A stretch of 16,848 nt of DNA from Desulfurococcales archaeon (GCA_023255965.1 JAGDWE010000051.1:2838-19685); one strand, 5' to 3'. Positions 1 through 7,914 are shown, counted from the first letter of the stretch. The notes: generated by a model from the letters alone, not told the origin. Made by a program: numbers and translations.

Positions 1-372
1 ATGTAATTTCTCTTGAAGTTGGAATAATTGCCTGATCGCTTCATCGTCGAGCCTTAGACCCCTAACCACGGCCCCTAATACGTAAGGCCTATAATTAGGG
101 GGACCTTCAGCTAATACCTCAATACTGGTATTAACCAATTCTAATTCCTTAAACCCCCTTTCAATGCCCTTTAAATTACGTATAGCTCTACCTAGCCCCT
201 CAGCTGAGAATAAATCAGGCCTATCATGAGATGCCTCATAAATGAGTACGTCCCCCCTAACCTCCTCAACTTCACACTTTAACTTACTGAGTAAGCCGTC
301 AAGCTCCGCGTAATTAATAGATGTCCTAGCGATCCTCTCTAAATCCCATATCCTCACCTCAATCGTAGGCAT
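1..372 (-). CDS. pheT: Phenylalanyl-tRNA synthetase beta subunit, N-terminal part (cut by window edge)
   Basis: Beta subunit of the (alpha-beta)2 phenylalanyl-tRNA synthetase, which charges tRNA-Phe in the cytoplasm; beta carries structural and editing domains. Only the first 124 codons are present. The ATG at 370-372 opens MPTIEVRIWDLERI, followed by the archaeal-type signature SHDRPDLFSAEGLGRA around residues 48-63 and a segment ending LQEKLH at the window edge, both typical of archaeal/eukaryotic PheT N-termini. The gene begins only 4 nt after the pheS stop, and a GGTGA ribosome-binding site lies across the end of pheS, so the two subunits are co-transcribed and probably translationally coupled. 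The reading frame is open throughout with no sign of damage. The identification rests on the motifs and on the pheS neighbour. Confidence 0.93.
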   Translation of the reverse strand, partial: MPTIEVRIWDLERIARTSINYAELDGLLSKLKCEVEEVRGDVLIYEASHDRPDLFSAEGLGRAIRNLKGIERGFKELELVNTSIEVLAEGPPNYRPYVLGAVVRGLRLDDEAIRQLFQLQEKLH

Positions 373-376
373 ATAA

Positions 377-1945
377 TCACCTTATCATTACTTCAGGCAC
401 TTTCATCTCCTTAATGACATCTAAGGAATTAGTATATAGATCTCTTATATCATCTATGCCTAAAACCATCATAGCAATTCTATCGATGCCTATTCCCCAG
501 GCAGCGACATTATATCCAAGTAAGTTTAATGGCCTTAGTACTTCAGGCCTGAACATGCCGCCTGGGAAGACCTCAATCCATCCTAACTTGCTGTGCTTTA
601 CATATCCTTCAACGCTGGGTTCAGTAAATGGGAAGTAGGCGGGCCTGAATAAAACATCACCAAGACCTAAACGCTTCGCGAATTCCTTAAAGAATCCAAG
701 TAAGTGCTTAAACGTCACGTACTTACCTACTATAATGCCTTCAAGTTGATGGAACTCCATGAGGTGAGTCGGATCCGGCGTATCGGGCCTGAACACTCTA
801 TCTAACGAAAAGTACCTATATTCCCCACAGCCTCTCTCAAGGATCGTACGCATCGATACAGCTGTAGTATGCGTTCTAAGAATTAGCCTTAATGCCTTCC
901 TCGGATCCCATCTATAGCCCCAGCCAAGCGAATTAGCTGGGGCCCCTGACTCATGCACCAACCCTACAACCCTCAATAACTCCTCATTGACTTTAGAGTC
1001 TCTTAAATATAGCCCCTGATTACTAATGAAGTAGACGTCGGTCGTAGATCTAGCAGGGTGGTACTGAGGTACGTAGAGCACATCGAAGTTCCACAGCTCT
1101 AACTCTACATGAGGCCCCTTCATCTCCTCGAATCCCATTGAAGTGATTACATCCCTTACGTAACTAAGGAAGTCTACGTACGGATGCCTCCTGACAGGAT
1201 ACACCAACGGCACCTCGACACTTAAGTCAAATTCCTTGAACTCTACCTCAGCCCACCTACCGCTCGTGATCAACTCCGGGTTTAAGGTGGTGACTACTTC
1301 CTTAGGTATTATTAGACCTTCATTAACTGCCCTCAATCCCTCATCAGTTAACCCGATGCTTAATTCCTTAATCTCCTCAATTTCGATGAAGCCCCTCCTT
1401 CTGATAGTTAGGAGCAATTCGCTTAAGAAGTCGGTGATTAGCGGCTGATTCAATGTGCTTAGTAAGTCAGTAACCCTAGCTACGTGGTTTAGTAATTCAC
1501 GCTCATTAACTTCACCATCGGCTAACTTAATAGAGCCCTTAAAAACCTTAACTAGACCGTAGCTCCTTAAGATGCCTATAGCGGCGGAGAATTCATCACC
1601 ACCAAGTTTAGAGATATTCAGCAATTCGCTGATGCTTAATTCATTAACTCCTTTATCTCTTAATTCCTTAATTAACTTGTAAAGATTATATTCAGGTAGT
1701 CCGTCCTTGAGATACTTTAAACCTAATTCAGTAATCCTTACTAAATATTTACTACTTCTTCGAGTTCTAACTAGTCCCCTTAGCTCTAGTTCAGCGATAT
1801 CCCTCATAATGTCCTGTGGTTTGATACCTAGGTTCCCAGCCACTACATCAATGCTAATAAGTTCATAACCTAATTCAGCGTACTTCTTAAGCAACTCAAT
1901 CATTAAGTACTGTCTATTACTCACTCTATACATTTTAAACTCCAT
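377..1945 (-). CDS. pheS: Phenylalanyl-tRNA synthetase alpha subunit
   Basis: Catalytic subunit of PheRS, a class II aminoacyl-tRNA synthetase. 522 aa, a normal length for the archaeal form. Roughly residues 1-210 are winged-helix-like repeats that bind tRNA in archaeal and eukaryotic PheRS. The catalytic domain follows: motif 2 region RTHTT (about 357-361), FRPDTPDPTHLMEFHQ (about 385-400), and motif 3 GIGIDR (about 484-489). Two starts are possible. ATG at 1943-1945 fits a leaderless transcript, with a TATA-like element about 25 nt upstream. The ATG at 1931-1933 is preceded by GGAG with a 6-nt spacer and would remove only 4 residues. pheT follows 4 nt after the stop. Identification is firm; only the exact start is uncertain. 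Confidence 0.96.
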   Translation of the reverse strand: MEFKMYRVSNRQYLMIELLKKYAELGYELISIDVVAGNLGIKPQDIMRDIAELELRGLVRTRRSSKYLVRITELGLKYLKDGLPEYNLYKLIKELRDKGVNELSISELLNISKLGGDEFSAAIGILRSYGLVKVFKGSIKLADGEVNERELLNHVARVTDLLSTLNQPLITDFLSELLLTIRRRGFIEIEEIKELSIGLTDEGLRAVNEGLIIPKEVVTTLNPELITSGRWAEVEFKEFDLSVEVPLVYPVRRHPYVDFLSYVRDVITSMGFEEMKGPHVELELWNFDVLYVPQYHPARSTTDVYFISNQGLYLRDSKVNEELLRVVGLVHESGAPANSLGWGYRWDPRKALRLILRTHTTAVSMRTILERGCGEYRYFSLDRVFRPDTPDPTHLMEFHQLEGIIVGKYVTFKHLLGFFKEFAKRLGLGDVLFRPAYFPFTEPSVEGYVKHSKLGWIEVFPGGMFRPEVLRPLNLLGYNVAAWGIGIDRIAMMVLGIDDIRDLYTNSLDVIKEMKVPEVMIR

Positions 1946-1960
1946 AAAATCGTTGGATGT

Positions 1961-1980
1961 TAAGTATTAAAATACTAAAT
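1961..1980. promoter_or_regulatory. Shared divergent promoter element between pheS and the PAP2 gene
   Basis: The 60-bp gap between the divergent genes contains an AT-rich inverted repeat, AGTATT-AA-AATACT at 1963-1976. Read on the minus strand it gives a TATA-like TTTTAATA centred about 25 nt before the pheS ATG at 1945, the spacing expected for leaderless crenarchaeal transcripts. Read on the plus strand it lies 30-43 nt before the TTG of the PAP2 gene, leaving room for a short leader. The symmetry could let one element serve both directions, or it may be chance in AT-rich DNA. Confidence 0.4.
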
Positions 1981-2005
1981 CAAAGTACTCTAAAGGTCAT
2001 AGGAA

Positions 2006-2836
2006 TTGAATGAATTAACGTACCTACTGATATTCGTAACAGCATTAGGCGACGACTTAACCTATTTAGTCGCTACATTCTCATTGTTGATACTACGAAG
2101 GGACGTAGGGATCAAGATATTTACGCCTATCCTTATAACTATGGCCGTGAATCAGATCGTTAAATACGCGTTCAATGTTCCAAGACCTCCAAACGCTAAT
2201 GAAATAATTAGCTACATGCCAGGGTATATTCGGCTGCTGGTCGGCGGTGAAGGCCCCTCACTACCAAGCGGTCATACGCAGGTAACAGCCACTTTCTGGG
2301 GAACATTAGCGTTAATTATCAGGAATACGCCCTCATACTTAATGGCTGTCCTAATGCCGTTAATTATTGCGTATTCTAGGGTAGCGCTGGGACTACATAC
2401 TGTTATGGATGTCTTAATAGCGCTCGTCCTAGGCTACCTCATACCTGTGGCATACTGGCTTACGGCCAATAAATTAAGGAGTGTGTACAAGCCGGTTATT
2501 AAGCTAGTTGTGGTTCCGTCAGTAGCTCTCCTATTATTATTATCTAATACGTTAAAGTGCATCAACTTAGCTGTGATAGCTGGTCTCATGACTACAGCCG
2601 CGGTCATCGGGGACCTATGTAGCCGTAGGTCAAGTAACTTAATGGGGGTCGTATCACTGATTTCATCACTTACGTTAATGGGATTAACTTACTTAGCTGT
2701 AGAAGTATATCGACCATCTAATTATCTAATGCATGTAATATACGCCTACCTAGCATCAACAATGCTATCACTAATCGCATTGAAGTATCTTCCTTTAAAG
2801 CTTAAAGTGCTGGGCAAGTGTAGCGGTGTTGGATGA
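2006..2836 (+). CDS. PAP2-family membrane phosphatase
   Basis: Member of the type-2 phosphatidic acid phosphatase superfamily, probably an integral membrane enzyme that removes phosphate from a lipid or polyprenyl (di)phosphate; the substrate cannot be told from sequence. All three signature motifs are visible: KYAFNVPRP (residues 53-61), PSGH (87-90, catalytic His90) and SRVALGLHTVMD (124-135, His131 and Asp135). The chain is mostly hydrophobic, with several likely membrane helices before, between and after the motifs, and an extra hydrophobic C-terminal region (about 165-265). Start is TTG at 2006: a stop codon lies in frame just upstream, and GGT at 1995-1997 gives a plausible ribosome-binding site. 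The last 42 nt overlap the end of the convergent radical SAM gene. Confidence 0.88.
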   Translation: MNELTYLLIFVTALGDDLTYLVATFSLLILRRDVGIKIFTPILITMAVNQIVKYAFNVPRPPNANEIISYMPGYIRLLVGGEGPSLPSGHTQVTATFWGTLALIIRNTPSYLMAVLMPLIIAYSRVALGLHTVMDVLIALVLGYLIPVAYWLTANKLRSVYKPVIKLVVVPSVALLLLLSNTLKCINLAVIAGLMTTAAVIGDLCSRRSSNLMGVVSLISSLTLMGLTYLAVEVYRPSNYLMHVIYAYLASTMLSLIALKYLPLKLKVLGKCSGVG

Positions 2837-4135
2837 CCTTAGGTTGATATCGTTAACTCCGATTATCACCCCTAAATCCTTCAACTTAATTATTTCACGA
2901 GCTAATTCCTCCTGCTTGAGCCAATCACCGAAGATCATTCCCTTGCCAAGGTACTTAAGTAATTCCCTCTTAATCGATTCAGGCAGCTCCCTCACTCCCA
3001 GCTTAAATAAGGGAGTGCCGGGCAATGGTATGTAACTATGTATGCGTACTTTAACTCCTTCGATGGACAATAACCTCCTAATCAATTCCACGGATGCCAT
3101 CATATCATCTAGGCCCTCAATGGGTAAGCCGAATATGAGGTCAACATCTACGTTAAATCCGTATTCCCTAAGCAATTTCACTGCATTTAATACTTCATCG
3201 ACTCCATGCCCCCGACCCAGATCCCTTAAGACCCTTTCAGAGCCTGATTGCGCACCAATGGCTACTCTCTTATTACTAACTGACTCCTTAAGTAGTTTAA
3301 TCACCTCCCTATCTATGAAATCAGGCCTTACCTCGCTGGGGAAAGTCCCTAAATAAGTCCTTCCACCTAGATTTCGTAGCTTCTTAAGCTCCCCTAGGAG
3401 CTCGCTTAATGCGCTGAAGTTTAATGACCTTCCATCACCGCCATAGGCCAAGCTGTTAGGGGATATAAACCTCAGGTCCTTCACGCCGTAATTAATTAAT
3501 AACCTACAGTATTTGATGATGGACTCTACGGATCTATGCCTCATTAAACCCCCGAAGATGTAGCTTACTTGACAGTACTTACATGCATATGGACATCCCC
3601 TACTGATCTCTATAGGATTGAAGAGCCTGCTTTCAACTGATATCGGTGGGAATAAATCGAGGTCCACAGGTTCTGCCTTACCAGTAAATACGTATTCATC
3701 ATCTTCTAAGTAGGCCATACCCTTAACTGACTTTACATCCCCGCCGTAAATCAACCTATGGAGGAACTCAGTGAACGAGTTCTCGGCCTCGCCAATAAAT
3801 ACGTAGTCAAAACCTAGCGACTTAAGTGAGCCGAGGGGGTCACCGCTTACATGCGGGCCGCCACCCACCAATAACACCTTACTACCGTACCTACTCCTCA
3901 ATCCCTTCAGGTAGTTAATGAAGTTAAGTAGCCGAGGTAGTTGAGTAGTCATCAATGATAACGCTATGATCACCTCGGAGTACCTATTAATGACATACTT
4001 GAATAACTCATTAAATTCGTCAATGCCTACTAAGTATTTATCTAAACCTAGGCTACGCGACTCAGATGCAGCAATTAACGTGTGAATGCTGTATTTATTT
4101 ACATTATTGTAGATAAATACTAAGGCCACTTTCAC
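2795..4135 (-). CDS. B12-binding-like / radical SAM protein, probably MJ_1487 family
   Basis: Radical S-adenosylmethionine enzyme of unknown substrate. The N-terminal ~150 residues have a cobalamin-binding-like Rossmann fold pattern (VLLVGGGPHVSGDP near 87-100, then GFDYVFIGEAENS near 108-120). The radical SAM core starts at SRGCPYACKYCQ, where Cys181, Cys185 and Cys188 form the CxxxCxxC site for the 4Fe-4S cluster. Further core motifs include GAQSGSERVL and DLIFGLP. The 446-aa length and architecture resemble the uncharacterised archaeal MJ_1487 family; this assignment is from memory. Start is GTG at 4133-4135 because a TAA lies directly upstream in frame. The DxHxxG-type cobalamin motif is not obvious, so B12 binding is uncertain. 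The 3' end overlaps the PAP2 gene by 42 nt. Confidence 0.85.
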   Translation of the reverse strand: MKVALVFIYNNVNKYSIHTLIAASESRSLGLDKYLVGIDEFNELFKYVINRYSEVIIALSLMTTQLPRLLNFINYLKGLRSRYGSKVLLVGGGPHVSGDPLGSLKSLGFDYVFIGEAENSFTEFLHRLIYGGDVKSVKGMAYLEDDEYVFTGKAEPVDLDLFPPISVESRLFNPIEISRGCPYACKYCQVSYIFGGLMRHRSVESIIKYCRLLINYGVKDLRFISPNSLAYGGDGRSLNFSALSELLGELKKLRNLGGRTYLGTFPSEVRPDFIDREVIKLLKESVSNKRVAIGAQSGSERVLRDLGRGHGVDEVLNAVKLLREYGFNVDVDLIFGLPIEGLDDMMASVELIRRLLSIEGVKVRIHSYIPLPGTPLFKLGVRELPESIKRELLKYLGKGMIFGDWLKQEELAREIIKLKDLGVIIGVNDINLRSSNTATLAQHFKL

Positions 4136-4228
4136 TTAGGCATCACTAAAACTTAAATCCACTTCAGACGAATTTAATATTAGATGAGCGCTGCGGCCGT
4201 ATCTGAAGGGTGATGTGGGTAGCGGGCT

Positions 4229-5548
4229 TTAGCGATCCTTAATCCTATCACGTAGCTTAATACCTATCCTTAAGATCTTGTTAACTACGTCTAACGGATT
4301 ACGCCCTATTACGGCAATCATAGCCTCCTTACCGTAGTCGCCTGTATGGTAGATTACGTCTGGGACATAACCAATCCTTTTAATGGCTTGCTCAACGCCC
4401 CAAGGAATTGAAGCGCCTTCAACGAGTTTAACCTCGGGTGGTTCCTCTCTCCTATCGTAGTATGAGCAAGTATAGCCTAACTCCTTAACGACCTCTAATA
4501 CATCATTGCCGTACCTGATGTTAGCTATGGACCTCATGTTCGGGTTAAATTCCATGATCTTCATCAAGGCCCTTGCTAGATGCTTTGATGCCCCGAACTT
4601 AGGTGCGTCAACTGCCTTAACTCGATCATTAATCCTAATAATCCTACCTGGGATAGCTGCCACGTCGTTTAACCCGGTGAAAAACGGCTTAGGTAAGGCG
4701 TAAGCCACATTCATTTGAACCTTAGGAGTTAAATTAATTACTAAGTCGGAGTTATCCTCCAACAACTTAACGGCCTCGCTTAACTCACTAACTACCTTAT
4801 ATCTCTCAGCATCTAACTCTATTGTGGAATACACATTAGGTATCACTAACTCATGGTTAAGCCTTAGGCCGAACTCAAATGAGTACTTACATAGGTTTAA
4901 CGCATCCCTAAGTAAGTCAACTAACTTAATTCCGGGGTTTGACTTCAGGGTTAGGTAAGCGCCTATTAGGTCCTTACTACATCTAAATGACATGCCTAAC
5001 TCTACATATTCCCCGTTAGAGTACAATGCGTTATAATATAATGAGTCTCTAATGTAGTTAATTAGCAATAGATTACCACAGCCAAATCTATTATATAGTG
5101 CTTCAGCGATTTTACTTAGTGATCCGCTACTTAAGTCCTTAGCTACGTAGCTTAAGTCGTTAAAATCCATAACAACGATATCAAAGTACTTAAGGAATCC
5201 ATCATCAATTATGTAGGTAATAGAATCGCTGAAGTGCTTGCTGTTTAGCCTTAAATCTAAGGTAACTACCTTTAACTTAAAGCAGTTAATTATGTTACCT
5301 AAGTACTTAAGTAGTTCTACTGAAGCAAATGAAGCCAGCCTCAACTTAGTGAAGCCGCTTAAGCTTAACTTACTTAAGTACTTGAGTAAGTCGGTACTTA
5401 AATCACTTAATAGGATGTCACCATCAGTTACAGCAGTTGGTATGCCAAGGCATCCGGACTTTAAGAACTTACATACATCTAAATCTACTGTAAGGCCTTC
5501 AGTTAACGTTAGATCATACCTATTAAGTATTAACGTATCCATGTTCAT
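4229..5548 (-). CDS. thiN: ThiDN-type thiamine-phosphate synthase with degenerate ThiD-like domain
   Basis: The C-terminal domain (about 255-430) is a ThiN thiamine-phosphate synthase, which joins hydroxymethylpyrimidine diphosphate and thiazole phosphate. Visible family motifs are VAYALP (281-286), AAIPGRIIRI (297-306), FGASKHLARALM (318-329), NIRY (343-346), DRREEP (365-370), WGVEQAI (383-389), PDVIYHTGD (396-404) and GKEAM (406-410). The linker (HELVIPNVYSTIELDAERY, about 232-250) matches the layout of archaeal ThiD-ThiN fusions, so residues 1-230 are in the place of the HMP/HMP-P kinase ThiD. That domain has lost the usual glycine-rich substrate loop near the N-terminus and the GTGCTxSAA loop, which reads SFRCSKDLI around 187-195. 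ThiN activity is likely and kinase activity doubtful. The start ATG is 9 nt after the lpdA stop, so it is the last gene of the lipoyl-E2-E3 operon. Confidence 0.85.
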   Translation of the reverse strand: MNMDTLILNRYDLTLTEGLTVDLDVCKFLKSGCLGIPTAVTDGDILLSDLSTDLLKYLSKLSLSGFTKLRLASFASVELLKYLGNIINCFKLKVVTLDLRLNSKHFSDSITYIIDDGFLKYFDIVVMDFNDLSYVAKDLSSGSLSKIAEALYNRFGCGNLLLINYIRDSLYYNALYSNGEYVELGMSFRCSKDLIGAYLTLKSNPGIKLVDLLRDALNLCKYSFEFGLRLNHELVIPNVYSTIELDAERYKVVSELSEAVKLLEDNSDLVINLTPKVQMNVAYALPKPFFTGLNDVAAIPGRIIRINDRVKAVDAPKFGASKHLARALMKIMEFNPNMRSIANIRYGNDVLEVVKELGYTCSYYDRREEPPEVKLVEGASIPWGVEQAIKRIGYVPDVIYHTGDYGKEAMIAVIGRNPLDVVNKILRIGIKLRDRIKDR

Positions 5549-5557
5549 GACTTCACT

Positions 5558-6919
5558 TCATATGTGTATGGCCTTACCTAACGCGGCTAATGCCGCCTCT
5601 TTAATGGCCTCGGACAACGTTGGATGTATATATAAAGTGTTTAGGAGATCTGATATAGTTCCTCCCTGGCTTAACACTAATGAAGCTATATGAATCAGCT
5701 CCGATGCCTCAGGACCCACCACATGTACGCCAAGTAACCTACCATTCTTGCTTGCAACTACTTTAACGAAGCCATCATATGAGTCAAGGGTTAATGCTCT
5801 ACCATTAGCTATTAGCGGGAACTTGCTCACCACTACATCACCCAACTTCCTGGCCTCATCCTCACTTAATCCTACGCTACCTAATTCAGGGTCTGTAAAT
5901 ACCGCTATGGGAACTACTGAGTAGTTGACGACTTTATTCAACCCTAGCGAATTCTCGGCAGCTGCCATGCCTTCTTCAAACGCGGTATATGCTAGGTAGT
6001 ACCTACCAGTTACATCCCCTGCTGCGTATACGTTACTTACGTTGGTCTCCATCCTCTCATTAACTAATATCTCACCCTTACTACCCAGCCTAACCCCTAG
6101 CTCATTAAGCCCTAGACCAGACGTATTAGGCCTCCTGCCAACGGCTAATACAACCTTATCAATGCCTAACTTAGTGCCATCTGATAAGTAAGCAATGCAT
6201 TCACTGCCGATACGCTCGAATTTACTTACTGACGTGTTAACGTGAAGGACGACCCCGTCCCTACTTAATATTTTATGGATCGTGAGTGATAACTCTGAAT
6301 CAAGCATTGGCAGTATTCGAGGCATCATCTCAACCACATGTACCTCGCTACCCAACATACTGAATGCTTGGGCTAGCTCAACACCTATGAAGCCGCCGCC
6401 AACTATTAACAACCTCTGAGGTACTTCATTAGTGTTCACGAATTCATCACCGCTTACGGCATTTACTTCCCTAATACCTGGTATTGGAGGAATTGATGGG
6501 GCAGAGCCGGTAGCTATAATTAACTTATCGTAAGCTATCAACTCGTCATTTACCTTGACCTTTCCATTCCCGGCTATTAAAGCATTACCGCTAATTAGTT
6601 CAATATGGTTCTTCCTTATGAGATATTCGATACCCTTAACGAGCCTATTGACTATCGAATCCCTATTACTAAATACCTTAGCTTTATCTAGGGCCAATTC
6701 ATTAAGCACGATGCCCTTTCTCCTTAGGTTCCTAGCTCTTCTAATTAGTGAAGCTACTGAAAGCAATGCCTTGGTTGGTATGCATCCCCTATTAGTACAT
6801 ACACCGCCAACTTTATCCCTCTCGATAAGCACTACATCACCGCCTAACTGCGCTGCCCTTATTGCAGCTGAGTATCCCGCTGGGCCAGCACCAATAACAA
6901 CTATGCGTGGCTTACTCAT
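5558..6919 (-). CDS. lpdA: Dihydrolipoyl dehydrogenase (E3)
   Basis: FAD-dependent E3 that reoxidises dihydrolipoamide with NAD+. Starting at ATG 6917-6919 it has 453 aa, normal for the family. It shows the FAD-binding GAGPAGY near the N-terminus; the redox-active disulfide in GGVCTNRGCIPTK (Cys41 and Cys46); the NAD-binding GGGFIGVE (about 174-181); the second FAD motif VYAAGDVTG; and the C-terminal HPTLSE, whose His432 and Glu437 form the catalytic dyad. A TTG one codon upstream is also in frame, but the GGTG ribosome-binding site is 6 nt from the ATG, so I prefer the ATG. It lies 11 nt after the E2 gene and 9 nt before the ThiDN gene. E3 identity over related disulfide reductases is favoured by the operon. 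Confidence 0.94.
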   Translation of the reverse strand: MSKPRIVVIGAGPAGYSAAIRAAQLGGDVVLIERDKVGGVCTNRGCIPTKALLSVASLIRRARNLRRKGIVLNELALDKAKVFSNRDSIVNRLVKGIEYLIRKNHIELISGNALIAGNGKVKVNDELIAYDKLIIATGSAPSIPPIPGIREVNAVSGDEFVNTNEVPQRLLIVGGGFIGVELAQAFSMLGSEVHVVEMMPRILPMLDSELSLTIHKILSRDGVVLHVNTSVSKFERIGSECIAYLSDGTKLGIDKVVLAVGRRPNTSGLGLNELGVRLGSKGEILVNERMETNVSNVYAAGDVTGRYYLAYTAFEEGMAAAENSLGLNKVVNYSVVPIAVFTDPELGSVGLSEDEARKLGDVVVSKFPLIANGRALTLDSYDGFVKVVASKNGRLLGVHVVGPEASELIHIASLVLSQGGTISDLLNTLYIHPTLSEAIKEAALAALGKAIHI

Positions 6920-6930
6920 CAATTACACCA

Positions 6931-7644
6931 TTAAATATTATTACCTAAGACTTCGCGCGGCTTCTCAAGGAGCTCCTTTAAGGTAGCGAGGAACTCAGCA
7001 CCGTGATAACCATCAATGACTCTATGGTCGAATGTCAGACTAAACGTACATAAAGGTCTTACCTTAATTTCACCGTCAATCACCACGGGCTTATCCACGA
7101 TTCTACCTATACCTAATATAGCAACTTGAGGAGGATTAATGATCTGGGTGAATGCATCAACAGAGCCTAACATACCTAAATTGCTCACCGTGAACGTGCC
7201 TTCACTTAAATCCTTAATAGATATCTTACCCTCACGAGCTTTATTAACTAAGTCATTTAATTGCTGGCAGACCTCACCTAAAGTTTTAGTGTCAACGTTC
7301 CTTATGACCGGAGTTATTAAGCCTAACCTCTCGCTTTGAACAGCGACGGAAATATTTATGTCATCAATTACCTTAACTTCATCTCCATCAATTATTGAAT
7401 TAAATATTAGATGCCTCCTAAGTACATGTGCTACTAACTTAATAAATAACGACGTATACGTTAAACGAGTAGAGTACTCACCCTCTATAATGCTCTCTAA
7501 CTCCTTCTTAAGCTCCTTAACAGCACTTACATCGAACTCCCCATGAAGCGTTACATGAACCCTACTACTATAACTTCCAGACAATCTCTCAGATATAGTT
7601 GCACGCGGCCATGCCTTAAGCGATATAGTCTTAACAACCTTCAT
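6931..7644 (-). CDS. 2-oxoacid dehydrogenase acyltransferase (E2) catalytic domain only
   Basis: Core acyltransferase of a 2-oxoacid dehydrogenase complex: it moves the acyl group from the lipoyl arm to CoA and normally builds the multimeric core. At 237 aa it covers just the catalytic domain. It begins with the usual core entry (ISLKAWPRATISERL), continues with VHVTLHGEFDVS (about 29-40) and GTFTVSNLGMLG (149-160), and ends with the active-site DHRVIDG, where His207 and Asp211 are catalytic. Ordinary E2 proteins are about 400 aa with lipoyl and subunit-binding domains in front; here the lipoyl domain is the preceding gene, 10 nt away, and no subunit-binding domain is present. ATG at 7642-7644 has an AGGT ribosome-binding site upstream. 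No frameshift remnant is visible. Confidence 0.92.
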   Translation of the reverse strand: MKVVKTISLKAWPRATISERLSGSYSSRVHVTLHGEFDVSAVKELKKELESIIEGEYSTRLTYTSLFIKLVAHVLRRHLIFNSIIDGDEVKVIDDINISVAVQSERLGLITPVIRNVDTKTLGEVCQQLNDLVNKAREGKISIKDLSEGTFTVSNLGMLGSVDAFTQIINPPQVAILGIGRIVDKPVVIDGEIKVRPLCTFSLTFDHRVIDGYHGAEFLATLKELLEKPREVLGNNI

Positions 7645-7654
7645 TAAAATCTAC

Positions 7655-7897
7655 CTACTCAATGATGGCTACCGGCTTACCTACTGGGACTACGTCGCCT
7701 ACGTTAGCTAGTATTTTCTTAAGGGTCCCGGACTTAGGTGACTCTAACTCGAAGACCACTTTCTCAGCTTCAACTCTAGCTATCGGCTCCCCCTCCTTTA
7801 CTGGATCCCCTTCTGCCTTAAGCCATTCAACGATCCTGCCCTCCCTCATCTCGGGGTCCATTCTAGGCATTAGAACCTCAACCGTCGTGATCACCAA
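7655..7897 (-). CDS. Stand-alone lipoyl-domain protein (E2 lipoyl carrier)
   Basis: An 80-aa protein consisting of one biotinyl/lipoyl domain. It should carry the swinging lipoyl arm between E1, E2 and E3. It shows LMPRMDPEMREG near the N-terminus, the GDPVKEGEPIARVEAEKVVFE hairpin (residues 30-50) with Lys46 as the likely lipoylation site (EAEKV in place of the common ETDKA), and the symmetry-related GDVVPVGKPVAIIE at the end. It is followed 10 nt later by the E2 core gene. Start is TTG at 7897 or the adjacent GTG at 7894; the first ATG (residue 10) would cut into the first beta strand. A TATA-like element 20-28 nt upstream supports a leaderless start here. A biotin carrier is less likely because no AMKM-type motif is present. 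Confidence 0.9.
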   Translation of the reverse strand: MVITTVEVLMPRMDPEMREGRIVEWLKAEGDPVKEGEPIARVEAEKVVFELESPKSGTLKKILANVGDVVPVGKPVAIIE

Positions 7898-7914
7898 ATA
7901 ATTAATGTTGATAA

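Noticed and set aside
4181..4231. Possible C/D box guide RNA in the gap before the radical SAM gene (AGATGAG, CTGA at 4203-4206, GTGATGT at 4210-4216).
   Set aside because: D' and C' boxes look acceptable and the stretch is unusually GC-rich, but the C box has mismatches and no CTGA D box follows, so the set is incomplete.
5238..5693. 151-codon plus-strand open frame across the lpdA/ThiDN junction.
   Set aside because: Spans two clearly coding genes on the opposite strand and has the composition of a reverse-complement shadow.
6931..7897. The split E2 as a frameshifted single gene.
   Set aside because: Only 10 nt separate the two frames, a clean stop and a new ribosome-binding site and ATG are present, and no leftover linker or binding-domain sequence is visible.
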